Source: Amycolatopsis eburnea
GTDB taxonomy: Bacteria; Actinomycetota; Actinomycetes; Mycobacteriales; Pseudonocardiaceae
Direction: 5' to 3'
Assembly: GCF_003937945.1 (NCBI RefSeq)
Contig: NZ_RSEC01000055.1
Coordinates: 1-64,000, forward strand
DNA length: 64,000 nt
The notes beneath the pieces are model-generated. The model made no database searches. It worked only from the letters and a program-made list of their open reading frames with translations, and had not been told where the DNA came from. Below, piece after piece: positions 57,071 through 64,000 of this stretch. The position numbers were made by a program, and so were the translations under genes. Position 1 is the first letter of the stretch. Every line of letters begins with the position of its first letter.

Positions 57071-58212
57071 CGACGACCTCGACAAAGCCGGCGGTGGCGA
57101 GCCCCGGCAAGCACTCGCTGCGCGAGCGCTGGAACAACCTGAGCCGCGTCCAGCAGTGGGTCATCCTGATCCCGCTGGTCGTGCTGATCTACTTCCTGCC
57201 GGTGCTGAACCCGCCGATCCTGACCACCCAGCCGGGGTACGACTTCCCGATCGCGATGTTCGAGGTGGCCCGCTACGCGCTGGTCGCCATCGGCCTCAAC
57301 GTCGTGGTCGGCCAGGCCGGCCTGCTGGACCTCGGGTACGTCGGGTTCTTCGCCATCGGCGCGTACGTGATGGCGCTGTTCACCAGCCCCGACTCGTCGC
57401 TGTCGCACCTGCCGTTCCTGGTGGTGCTGCCGATCGCCATGGTCGTGACGATGGTCTTCGGCGTCATCCTCGGGACACCGACGCTACGGCTGCGAGGGGA
57501 CTACCTCGCGATCGTGACGCTCGGGTTCGGCGAGATCGTCCGCCTGCTCGCGGACAACGTCGGCCCGCTGCGCGGCAACTCAGGCTTCAAGGAGGTCGGG
57601 CACCCGCCGGGCACCAACGCCGACGGCTCGGCGCTGTTCAACAACTCGAACGGCACGCCGTGGTACTGGCTGTGCGTCACGCTGATCATCGCCGTGCTGT
57701 TCCTGGTCGGGAACCTGGAGCGCAGCCGCGTCGGCCGCGCGTGGGTGGCCATCCGGGACGACGAGGACGCGGCCGAGATCATGGGCGTGCCGACGTTCAA
57801 GTTCAAGATCTGGGCGTTCATCAGCGGCGCGGCGATCGGCGGCCTCTCCGGCGCGCTCTACGCCGGCCAGCTCGGCTTCGTGAACAACCAGAAGTTCGAC
57901 GTCGTCACGTCGATGCTGTTCCTGGCCGCGGTGATCCTCGGCGGTTCGGGCAACAAGGTCGGCGTCCTGCTCGGCGCCTGCGTCGTCGCCTACGTCCCGC
58001 TGCGCTTCCAGGCGATCGCCGAGTACAAGTACCTGATCTTCGGCCTGGCGCTGATCATCCTGATGATCTTCCGGCCGCAGGGCCTGCTCGGTGCGCGCCA
58101 GCGGCTGCTCGCCTACGGCAGGCAGGCGTACCAGCGCCTGCTGGGCCGAGGTGAGCAGATCAGCAGCGACGGCGCGCTGCAGACCGAACCGACCCCGGGG
58201 AGCAAGCCATGA
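57067..58212 (+). CDS. livM: Branched-chain amino acid ABC transporter permease LivM
   Basis: A 381-residue permease. LNVVVGQAGLLDLGYVGFFAIGAYV and LRGDYLAIVTLGFGEIVR are LivM signatures, with RDDEDAAEIMGVPTFKFKIWAF as the coupling region for the ATPases. Start ATG 57067 overlaps livH; end overlaps livG. N-terminus has a 40-residue cytoplasmic extension. Confidence 0.93.
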   Translation: MTTTSTKPAVASPGKHSLRERWNNLSRVQQWVILIPLVVLIYFLPVLNPPILTTQPGYDFPIAMFEVARYALVAIGLNVVVGQAGLLDLGYVGFFAIGAYVMALFTSPDSSLSHLPFLVVLPIAMVVTMVFGVILGTPTLRLRGDYLAIVTLGFGEIVRLLADNVGPLRGNSGFKEVGHPPGTNADGSALFNNSNGTPWYWLCVTLIIAVLFLVGNLERSRVGRAWVAIRDDEDAAEIMGVPTFKFKIWAFISGAAIGGLSGALYAGQLGFVNNQKFDVVTSMLFLAAVILGGSGNKVGVLLGACVVAYVPLRFQAIAEYKYLIFGLALIILMIFRPQGLLGARQRLLAYGRQAYQRLLGRGEQISSDGALQTEPTPGSKP

Positions 58213-59135
58213 CCGAGCCCCAGAACGGCGGGCCCGAGGTCGTCGCGGAGGGCGGCCTCGTCGCCGAGCTGCAGCACATGACGGCCGAAGAGCGGGCCGA
58301 GCACGAAGCCGAGGTCGCCGAGGTCGTCGCGCCGGACCGCGACATCGAGGTCGAGGTCGGCGAGACGCTGCTCGAGGTCGACGACGTGACGATGCGCTTC
58401 GGCGGTCTCGTCGCGCTCGACCAGATCAACTTCGGCATCCGCCGCGGCGAGATCCTCGGCCTGATCGGGCCGAACGGCGCGGGCAAGACGACGTGCTTCA
58501 ACGCGATGACCGGCGTCTACCGGCCGACCTCGGGCGAGGTCCGGCTGGAGGGCAAGGCGCTGGGCAAGACGTCGCGGCACGGCATCACCCAGCTGGGCAT
58601 CGCGCGGACGTTCCAGAACATCCGCCTGTTCAGCGAGATGACCGCGCTGGAGAACGTCGTCGTCGGCACCGACGCGCGGCACAAGACCAGCCTGCTCGGC
58701 GCGCTGGTCCGCTCCCCGCGGCACCACCGCGAGGAGAAGGCCGCCGTCGAAAAGGCGATGGCCCTGCTGGAGTTCGTCGGCATCGCCGACCGAGCGGCCG
58801 ACCGGGCGAAGAACCTGCCCTACGGCTACCAGCGGCGCCTGGAGATCGCGCGGGCGCTGGCCACCGAGCCGAAGCTGCTCTGCCTGGACGAGCCCGCGGC
58901 GGGCTTCAACCCGGCGGAGAAGGAAGACCTGATGGGCCTGATCCGGACCATCCGCGACGACGGCTACACCGTGCTGCTCATCGAACACGACATGAAGCTC
59001 GTCATGGGCGTGACCGACCGGATCGTGGTGCTGGAGTTCGGCAAGAAGATCGCCGAAGGACTGCCCGCCGAGATCCGCGAGAACCCCGCGGTGATCGCGG
59101 CCTACCTGGGGGTGCCTGACGATGACGTTGCTTGA
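58209..59135 (+). CDS. livG: Branched-chain amino acid ABC transporter ATPase LivG
   Basis: A 308-residue ATPase: Walker A GPNGAGKTT near residue 86, signature LPYGYQRRLEIARALA, Walker B LLCLDEPAAGFNP. Typical LivG is about 255 residues; here 55 extra acidic N-terminal residues (MTAEERAEHEAEVAEVVAPD) precede the domain. The gene overlaps livM by four and livF by fourteen bases. Confidence 0.93.
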   Translation: MTEPQNGGPEVVAEGGLVAELQHMTAEERAEHEAEVAEVVAPDRDIEVEVGETLLEVDDVTMRFGGLVALDQINFGIRRGEILGLIGPNGAGKTTCFNAMTGVYRPTSGEVRLEGKALGKTSRHGITQLGIARTFQNIRLFSEMTALENVVVGTDARHKTSLLGALVRSPRHHREEKAAVEKAMALLEFVGIADRAADRAKNLPYGYQRRLEIARALATEPKLLCLDEPAAGFNPAEKEDLMGLIRTIRDDGYTVLLIEHDMKLVMGVTDRIVVLEFGKKIAEGLPAEIRENPAVIAAYLGVPDDDVA

Positions 59136-59835
59136 GTTGTCGGACGTGTCCGTCCACTACGGACGGATCCAGGCGGTCTCCGGGCTGTCCATCTCGGTCG
59201 AGGAAGGCGAAATCGTCACGCTGATCGGGGCCAACGGCGCCGGCAAGTCGACGACGATGCGGGCCATCTCCGGCATCCGCCCGATCTCGTCGGGCAAGAT
59301 CACCTTCGCCGGCGAGGACATCTCCAAGCTGCGCGGCGACCTCCGGGTGGTCCGCGGCATTTCGCAGGCACCGGAAGGCCGCGGGATCTTCCCCGGCATG
59401 ACGGTCATGGAGAACCTCGACATGGGCGCCTACGCCCGCAAGGACCGCAAGGACCTGACCGAGGACCTCGAGCGGGTCTTCGAGCTGTTCCCGCGGCTGG
59501 CGGAGCGCAAGACGCAGATGGGCGGCACGATGTCCGGCGGCGAGCAGCAGATGCTCGCCATCGGGCGCGCGCTGATGGCGAAGCCGAAGCTGCTGCTGCT
59601 GGACGAGCCGTCGATGGGGCTCGCCCCGCAGTTCATCCAGCAGATCTTCCGGATCATCACGGAGATCAACAAGCAGGGCACCACGGTGCTGCTGGTGGAG
59701 CAGAACGCGCAGCAGGCGCTGTCCCGCGCCCACCGCGCGTACGTGCTCGAAACCGGCCGGATCACCAAGTCCGGTACCGGCAAGGAGCTGCTCGCGGACA
59801 ACAGCATCAAGGAGGCCTACCTGGGCGTCGGCTGA
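59122..59835 (+). CDS. livF: Branched-chain amino acid ABC transporter ATPase LivF
   Basis: A 237-residue ATPase of normal length: Walker A GANGAGKST near residue 35, signature MSGGEQQMLAIGRAL, Walker B LLLLDEPSMGLAP. Start ATG 59122 lies inside livG, giving tight coupling. Last gene of the operon; a strong hairpin follows. Confidence 0.94.
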   Translation: MTLLELSDVSVHYGRIQAVSGLSISVEEGEIVTLIGANGAGKSTTMRAISGIRPISSGKITFAGEDISKLRGDLRVVRGISQAPEGRGIFPGMTVMENLDMGAYARKDRKDLTEDLERVFELFPRLAERKTQMGGTMSGGEQQMLAIGRALMAKPKLLLLDEPSMGLAPQFIQQIFRIITEINKQGTTVLLVEQNAQQALSRAHRAYVLETGRITKSGTGKELLADNSIKEAYLGVG

Positions 59836-59849
59836 CGTCCCCGGGAAGT

Positions 59850-59900
59850 CCGTGAAGGCCTCCTTACCGGTCGAAAACGCCGGTAAGGAGGCCTTCACGG
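59850..59900 (+). terminator. liv operon terminator, GTGAAGGCCTCC-type hairpin
   Basis: A 21-bp perfect stem (59850-59870 with 59880-59900) with a nine-base loop, then CTTTTG. The stem contains GTGAAGGCCTCCTTACCGG, which I associate from memory with repeated hairpins in Amycolatopsis genomes. Confidence 0.85.
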
Positions 59901-60007
59901 CTTTTGTGTGACAACCAGCGGTTGTCGTCGCGGCCCGAAAGGCTGTTGGACTCCGCCGCTCGTCTCGCGGTTTCCTTGAGGCACAACGAAAACCGAGGGA
60001 GCACGAG

Positions 60008-60769
60008 ATGATCGAGGGAATCGCGGCCGGGGTGCCGTTCGTGGCGGTGCCGCCGTCGGACACCGACGCGCCGGCGGCGCTGGTGGTGGGCTGGCACCTG
60101 ATGGACGCGCCGGCGAGCGAGCAGGCGATGGCCGAAGCGGTGCCGATGGCGGGACTGCGGGCGTGGCGGGTGTACCTGGGCCTGCCGCTCTCCGGGAAGC
60201 GGCTGCCCGAAGGCGGGCACGACGAGGTCTTCCGGCTGGCGGGCTCGGACGCCGTGCTGAACGTGTTCGAGCCGGTGACCGAGCAGGCGGCGGGGGAGTT
60301 CCCGGCGGCGCTGGCCGAGCTGCGCGACCGGCTGCCGGGCGCGAGCGGGCCGCTCGGGGTGTTCGGCGGCTCGGCCGGGGCGCTCGTGGCGCTGGAGGTG
60401 CTGGCGCGCGGGGACGCCGGGATCACGGCCGCCGCGGTGGCCAGCCCGGTCGTCCAGCTCGCGCCGATGATCGCCGCCAACGAGCGGCGGTTCGGGGTGA
60501 CCTACTCGTGGACCGAGCGGTCCCGCGCGGTGGCGGCGCGCTACGACTTCGTGAACCGGGCCGGCGAGCTGACCGCGCCGCTGCTGCTCGTCGCCGGCGC
60601 GGACGACGACGTCGCCGTGCGCGAGCCGGCCGCGGCCCTGCACGAGAAGCTGGGCGCCGAGCTGGTGACCGTCGAGGGCATGGCGCACGAGTTCCCGGCC
60701 GGGACGCCGGGAGCGGCCCGCGTCGACGCCGCGTTCACCGAGTGGTTCGGGCGGAAGCTGCGAGGCTGA
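60008..60769 (+). CDS. Alpha/beta hydrolase
   Basis: A 253-residue protein with the nucleophile elbow VFGGSAGALVAL (near residue 120), the acid in LLLVAGADDDVAV and His in EGMAHEFPAG. No lipobox or signal. Similar to dienelactone-hydrolase-like or prolyl-oligopeptidase-like small hydrolases. It converges with the LysR gene, the 3' ends overlapping by 35 bases. Substrate unknown. Confidence 0.83.
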   Translation: MIEGIAAGVPFVAVPPSDTDAPAALVVGWHLMDAPASEQAMAEAVPMAGLRAWRVYLGLPLSGKRLPEGGHDEVFRLAGSDAVLNVFEPVTEQAAGEFPAALAELRDRLPGASGPLGVFGGSAGALVALEVLARGDAGITAAAVASPVVQLAPMIAANERRFGVTYSWTERSRAVAARYDFVNRAGELTAPLLLVAGADDDVAVREPAAALHEKLGAELVTVEGMAHEFPAGTPGAARVDAAFTEWFGRKLRG

Positions 60770-61706
60770 CGTCGTCGGCCGGCACCCAGGCGTGCGCCGG
60801 GTCGTAGGCGCACCAGTCCTCTTCGCGGCTGGTGCGCCCGGCCAGCGCCGTCAGCCGCTTCAGCGCCGGGTGCGCCTTCCCGCGCCGCCACACCAGCGAC
60901 CACGGGAACAGCGGCGACGGCTCGAACGGCAGCACCTTGAGGTTCAGGTCGGGCGCCAGCTCCATGTCCGCGCCGGCGAGGGTCACGCGCCGCTTGCCGT
61001 AGCGCGTCTGCTCCAGGGTGTGCCGCAGGTCGTAGCTGACGCCGGAGTCGTCGACCGGCACGCCGAAGCGGGTGCACAGCTCGTGCACGTAGGACAGCCA
61101 TTCGGCGGGACCGCTGTGGCCCGGCAGCCAGATCCCGTCGGCGCGCAGGTCGGTCAGCGGGAGCGCGTCCTGCACGGCGAGCGGGTGTTCCGGGGCGAGC
61201 AGGGCGACCAGCGGTTCGAGCCGGACGACCCGGTGCTCCAGCTCGTCCGGCAGCGGCCGCCCGAAGCCGTTGACCCGCCCGAAGGCGGCGTCGAGCTCGC
61301 CGGACAGCAGCTTCTCGACGGCGTGGGCGAACCCGCCGCCGGCGACCTTGTCCACCCGCAGCGCCGGCTCCCGTTCGGCGAGCCGGCGCAGCAGGAACAT
61401 CGGGGACAGGCGGTAGTCCAGCAGGTCGAGGCGCAGGGGCCGGCCGTCGGCGCCCATCGCGGCCACCGCCGCGTCGGCCAGCCGCACCAGCTCGCGCGCG
61501 TGCGGGAGGAACCGCTCGCCTTCGGCGGTCAGCTCGACCGACCGGTTGCTGCGCACGAACAACGGCGTCGCGAGGGCGTCCTCGAGCTTGCGGACGCGCT
61601 TCGACAGCGCCTGCTGGGTGAGGAACAGCGCCTGGGCGGCCCGCCCGAAGTGGCGCTGCTCGGCGGTCACCACGAACGCCCGCACCTGGGCGAGGTCGAG
61701 GTCCAC
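60735..61706 (-). CDS. LysR-family transcriptional regulator
   Basis: A 323-residue regulator from GTG 61706 (VDLDLAQVRAFVVTAEQRHFGRAAQALFLTQQALSKRVRKLE). The N-terminal HTH is canonical; the effector domain includes SGELDAAFGRV and LAPEHPLAVQDALPL. It starts six bases after the thioesterase stop, so both are on one transcript. The target may be the convergent hydrolase or the thioesterase; no operator is obvious. Confidence 0.9.
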   Translation of the reverse strand: MDLDLAQVRAFVVTAEQRHFGRAAQALFLTQQALSKRVRKLEDALATPLFVRSNRSVELTAEGERFLPHARELVRLADAAVAAMGADGRPLRLDLLDYRLSPMFLLRRLAEREPALRVDKVAGGGFAHAVEKLLSGELDAAFGRVNGFGRPLPDELEHRVVRLEPLVALLAPEHPLAVQDALPLTDLRADGIWLPGHSGPAEWLSYVHELCTRFGVPVDDSGVSYDLRHTLEQTRYGKRRVTLAGADMELAPDLNLKVLPFEPSPLFPWSLVWRRGKAHPALKRLTALAGRTSREEDWCAYDPAHAWVPADDVSLAASARTTR

Positions 61707-61711
61707 GGGGC

Positions 61712-62152
61712 TCAGGCGCCCGGCGGGCGGTCCCGGACCACGCAGGTGAGCCGCGCGGTGCAGGTGCGGCGGCCCTCGTCGTCGGTCAGCACGATCTCCG
61801 CGGTGATGGTGCCGCGGCCGACGTGCAGCGGCGTCGCGACGCCGGTGACCGTGCCCGCGCGCACGGCACGGTGGTGCGTGCAGGACAGCTCGAGTCCCAT
61901 CGCCGCGCGGTCCGGGCCCGCGTTGAGCGCCGCGACCGTCGAGCCCAGCGCCTCGGCGAGCACCGCGTTCGCGCCGCCGTGCAGCAGGCCGTACGGCTGG
62001 AGGTTGCCCTCGACCGGGATCGTGCCGACCACGCGTTCGGCCGTCGCTTCGAGCAGCTTCATCCCGATCTTGTCGTTCAGCTGCTGGTCCGCCGCCGCCG
62101 GGTCGATGCCCGACAGCCGCTCCACGTCGATGGGGGCGGCACTGTCCGTCAC
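61712..62152 (-). CDS. PaaI-type hotdog thioesterase
   Basis: A 146-residue hotdog-fold protein with LQPYGLLHGGANAVLAEALGS (catalytic HGG with Asn/Glu) and a C-terminal CTARLTCVVRDRP. Such enzymes hydrolyse acyl-CoA thioesters. Transcribed on the reverse strand toward the LysR gene and divergent from polA, with 62 bases between starts. Similar thioesterase genes are found next to polA in related actinobacteria. Confidence 0.88.
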   Translation of the reverse strand: MTDSAAPIDVERLSGIDPAAADQQLNDKIGMKLLEATAERVVGTIPVEGNLQPYGLLHGGANAVLAEALGSTVAALNAGPDRAAMGLELSCTHHRAVRAGTVTGVATPLHVGRGTITAEIVLTDDEGRRTCTARLTCVVRDRPPGA

Positions 62153-62214
62153 ACAAAGCTCCTGTTCCTATGCGACACGTAAGAGTGTCGGACCCTCAGC
62201 CTAGACTCGGCCCC

Positions 62215-64000
62215 GTGAGCCCGAGTGAGAAGACGACCGTTGCCAACGCCACAGGATCGACCAGCGTCGCCGAGCGCCCGAAGCTGCTGCTGATCGACGG
62301 CCATTCGATGGCCTACCGCGCCTTCTTCGCGCTGCCCGCGGAGAACTTCAAGACCAAGACCGGCCAGGTCACGAACGCGGTCTTCGGCTTCACCTCGATG
62401 CTCATCAACCTGCTGCGCGACGAGGCGCCGACCCACCTTGCGGTGGCGTTCGACCTCTCGCGCAAGACGTTCCGCTCGGAGACCTACGCCGACTACAAGG
62501 CGAACCGCAGCACGACGCCGGACGAGTTCCGCGGCCAGGTCGACCTGGTCAAGGAAGTCCTCGACGTGCTGGGGATCCCATCGCTGACGAAGGAGAACTT
62601 CGAGGCCGACGACATCATCGCCACCCTCACCACGCAGGCGACGGCGGACGACTTCGACGTCCTGATCTGTACCGGCGACCGCGACGCGCTGCAGCTGGTC
62701 ACCGAGCAGGTCACCGTGCTGTACCCGAAGCGCGGCGTGTCGGAGATGACCCGGTTCACGCCGGACGCCGTCGAGGAGAAGTACGGGCTCACCCCGCGGC
62801 AGTACCCGGACTTCGCGGCGCTGCGCGGCGACCCCTCGGACAACCTGCCGAACATCCCGGGCGTCGGCGAGAAGACCGCGGCCAAGTGGATCAAGCAGTT
62901 CGGCTCGCTCGACGACCTGATCGACCGCGTCGACGAGGTCAAGGGCAAGGCGGGGGACGCGCTGCGCGCGCACCTCAGCTCGGTCCAGCTGAACCGCCAG
63001 CTCACGGAGCTGATCCGGAACGTCGAGCTGGACGTCGCCCCGGCCGGGCTGGAGCTGCGCCCGTGGGACCGCGAAGCGGTGCACGCGCTGTTCGACGAGC
63101 TGGAGTTCCGCGTGCTGCGGGACAGGTTGTTCGCGACGCTGCAGAGCGCCGAGCCGGAGGCCGACGAGGGCTTCGAGGTCTCGGGTGCCGCGCTCGCGCC
63201 CGGCGCGCTGGGCGCGTGGCTGGCGGCGCACGCGGGCAAGGGCCAGCCGGTGGCGATGGCGTTCCGCACGGTGGGCGCGTCCGTCCGCTCCGACCTGCGC
63301 GCGGTGGCTTTCGCCGCGGCAGACGGCGAAGGCGCGTACGTCGACGTCACGGCGATGGACCAGGCCGACGACGCCGCGCTCGCCGCGTGGCTCGCCGACC
63401 CGGAGATCCGCAAGACCGGCCACGACCTCAAGGTCCCGCTGCACGCGATCCGCGCGCGCGGCTGGTCGCTGGCCGGGCTGGCCATGGACACGGCGCTGGC
63501 GGCGTACCTGGTGCGCCCGGGGCAGCGCACGTTCGAGCTGGACGACCTCGCGCTGCGCTACCTGCACCGCGAGCTGCGCTCGGAGACCGACGGCGGCGAC
63601 GGCCAGCTGTCGCTGCTCGACGGCGGCGCGGAAGGCCTGGAGCAGAAGGAGATCCAGGAAGAGCTCGTCAAGGCCCGCGCCATCTTCGAGCTGGCCGGCG
63701 CGCTCGAGAAGGAGCTGGAGCAGATCGGCGGCGCGAAGCTGCTCGCCGAGCTGGAGCTGCCGCTGCTGGAGGTGATCACCGAGCTGGAGATCGCCGGGGT
63801 CGCCGTCGACCTGGAGCAGCTGACCACGCTCGAAGCGCACTACCTGTCACGCGTCACGCAGGCCGCCGAAGAGGCGTACGCGGTGATCGGCAAGCAGATC
63901 AACCTCGGCTCGCCGAAGCAGCTGCAGGTCGTGCTGTTCGACGAGCTGGGCATGCCGAAGACCAAGCGCACCAAGACCGGCTACACGACCGACGCCGAGG
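62215..64000 (+). CDS. polA: DNA polymerase I, 5' part
   Basis: Starts at GTG 62215 and runs off the window end after 595 codons. Residues 20-310 form the 5' nuclease domain (LLLIDGHSMAYRAFFALP, FDLSRKTFRSETYADYKANR, NFEADDIIAT, CTGDRDALQLV, GDPSDNLPNIPGVGEKTA). Residues about 320-480 correspond to the 3'-5' exonuclease fold; the first metal motif (DxE) is absent (PVAMAFRTVG), as in other actinobacterial Pol I enzymes that lack proofreading. The polymerase domain begins near residue 520 (ITELEIAGVAVD). Involved in repair and Okazaki-fragment processing. Confidence 0.97.
   Translation, partial: MSPSEKTTVANATGSTSVAERPKLLLIDGHSMAYRAFFALPAENFKTKTGQVTNAVFGFTSMLINLLRDEAPTHLAVAFDLSRKTFRSETYADYKANRSTTPDEFRGQVDLVKEVLDVLGIPSLTKENFEADDIIATLTTQATADDFDVLICTGDRDALQLVTEQVTVLYPKRGVSEMTRFTPDAVEEKYGLTPRQYPDFAALRGDPSDNLPNIPGVGEKTAAKWIKQFGSLDDLIDRVDEVKGKAGDALRAHLSSVQLNRQLTELIRNVELDVAPAGLELRPWDREAVHALFDELEFRVLRDRLFATLQSAEPEADEGFEVSGAALAPGALGAWLAAHAGKGQPVAMAFRTVGASVRSDLRAVAFAAADGEGAYVDVTAMDQADDAALAAWLADPEIRKTGHDLKVPLHAIRARGWSLAGLAMDTALAAYLVRPGQRTFELDDLALRYLHRELRSETDGGDGQLSLLDGGAEGLEQKEIQEELVKARAIFELAGALEKELEQIGGAKLLAELELPLLEVITELEIAGVAVDLEQLTTLEAHYLSRVTQAAEEAYAVIGKQINLGSPKQLQVVLFDELGMPKTKRTKTGYTTDAE

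Overview
The window is high-GC actinobacterial DNA. Gene density, GTG/TTG starts, ATGA/GTGA stop-start overlaps, a type VII secretion ATPase tail, a Tad pilus locus, an ANTAR response regulator near polA and many MFS/LacI/TetR/MarR/XRE regulators fit the Pseudonocardiaceae. Long perfect hairpins built on GTGAAGGCCTCC remind me of Amycolatopsis; the genus is an inference from recall, not from a search.

Layout. (1) 1-143: C-terminus of an EccC-type ATPase; 167-978: an SDR gene broken by one missing base. (2) 1.1-9.9 kb: a catabolic operon (MFS permease, isochorismatase-fold hydrolase, alpha/beta hydrolase, FAD hydroxylase, two hydantoinase/acetone-carboxylase-type subunits, the second with a Cys-rich gamma-like tail). 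(3) 10.0-14.3 kb: a two-gene unit behind paired palindromic boxes (membrane protein plus flavoprotein disulfide reductase), then a tiny coupled ORF, a DHA2-type exporter and a MarR regulator. (4) 14.3-18.0 kb: nucleoside catabolism (nucleoside hydrolase, LacI regulator, MFS permease and a ribokinase cut off after about 58 residues). (5) 18.0-22.7 kb: a small terpenoid cluster (class I terpene synthase with a one-base lesion, P450, SAM methyltransferase), divergent from an MBL hydrolase and a DinB-like protein. (6) 22.9-29.6 kb: a tightly overlapping reverse-strand operon for peptide or D-amino-acid breakdown (amidohydrolase, M19 dipeptidase, FAD amino-acid dehydrogenase, RidA, PucR regulator), divergent from a serine beta-lactamase-fold hydrolase.

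(7) 29.7-40.7 kb: regulators and accessory genes: SDR/TetR pair, XRE-DUF5753 regulator with a small partner, HTH/TPR regulator plus phosphotransferase, prepilin peptidase, HxlR regulator, an XRE / ImmA-type protease / seven-helix membrane protein triad, and an FAD monooxygenase. (8) 40.8-51.2 kb: secreted proteins followed by a Tad (Flp) pilus operon (SAF/CpaB-like, TadZ, TadA, TadB, TadC, Flp, three TadE/G-like pseudopilins) ending in an 898-residue protein predicted to place LysM domains outside and a BTAD transcription-factor domain inside the cell. (9) 51.2-53.6 kb: a large serine recombinase whose reading frame runs into the antisense of a tRNA gene with a CAA anticodon, which looks like an element/host junction. 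(10) 53.7-64.0 kb: core chromosome: pdtaR-like ANTAR regulator, livKHMGF branched-chain amino acid ABC transporter behind a CRP-like site, alpha/beta hydrolase, LysR regulator, PaaI-type thioesterase, and polA running off the end.

Recurring features are two pairs of related operator-like dyads that tie distant transcription units together (1.05 kb with 19.4 kb; 10.0-10.1 kb with 19.5 kb), several one-base deletions that break otherwise intact genes, and a dense cluster of GTCTCG/CGAGAC hexamers around the recombinase. All assignments are from reading motifs and gene order; no database search was run.
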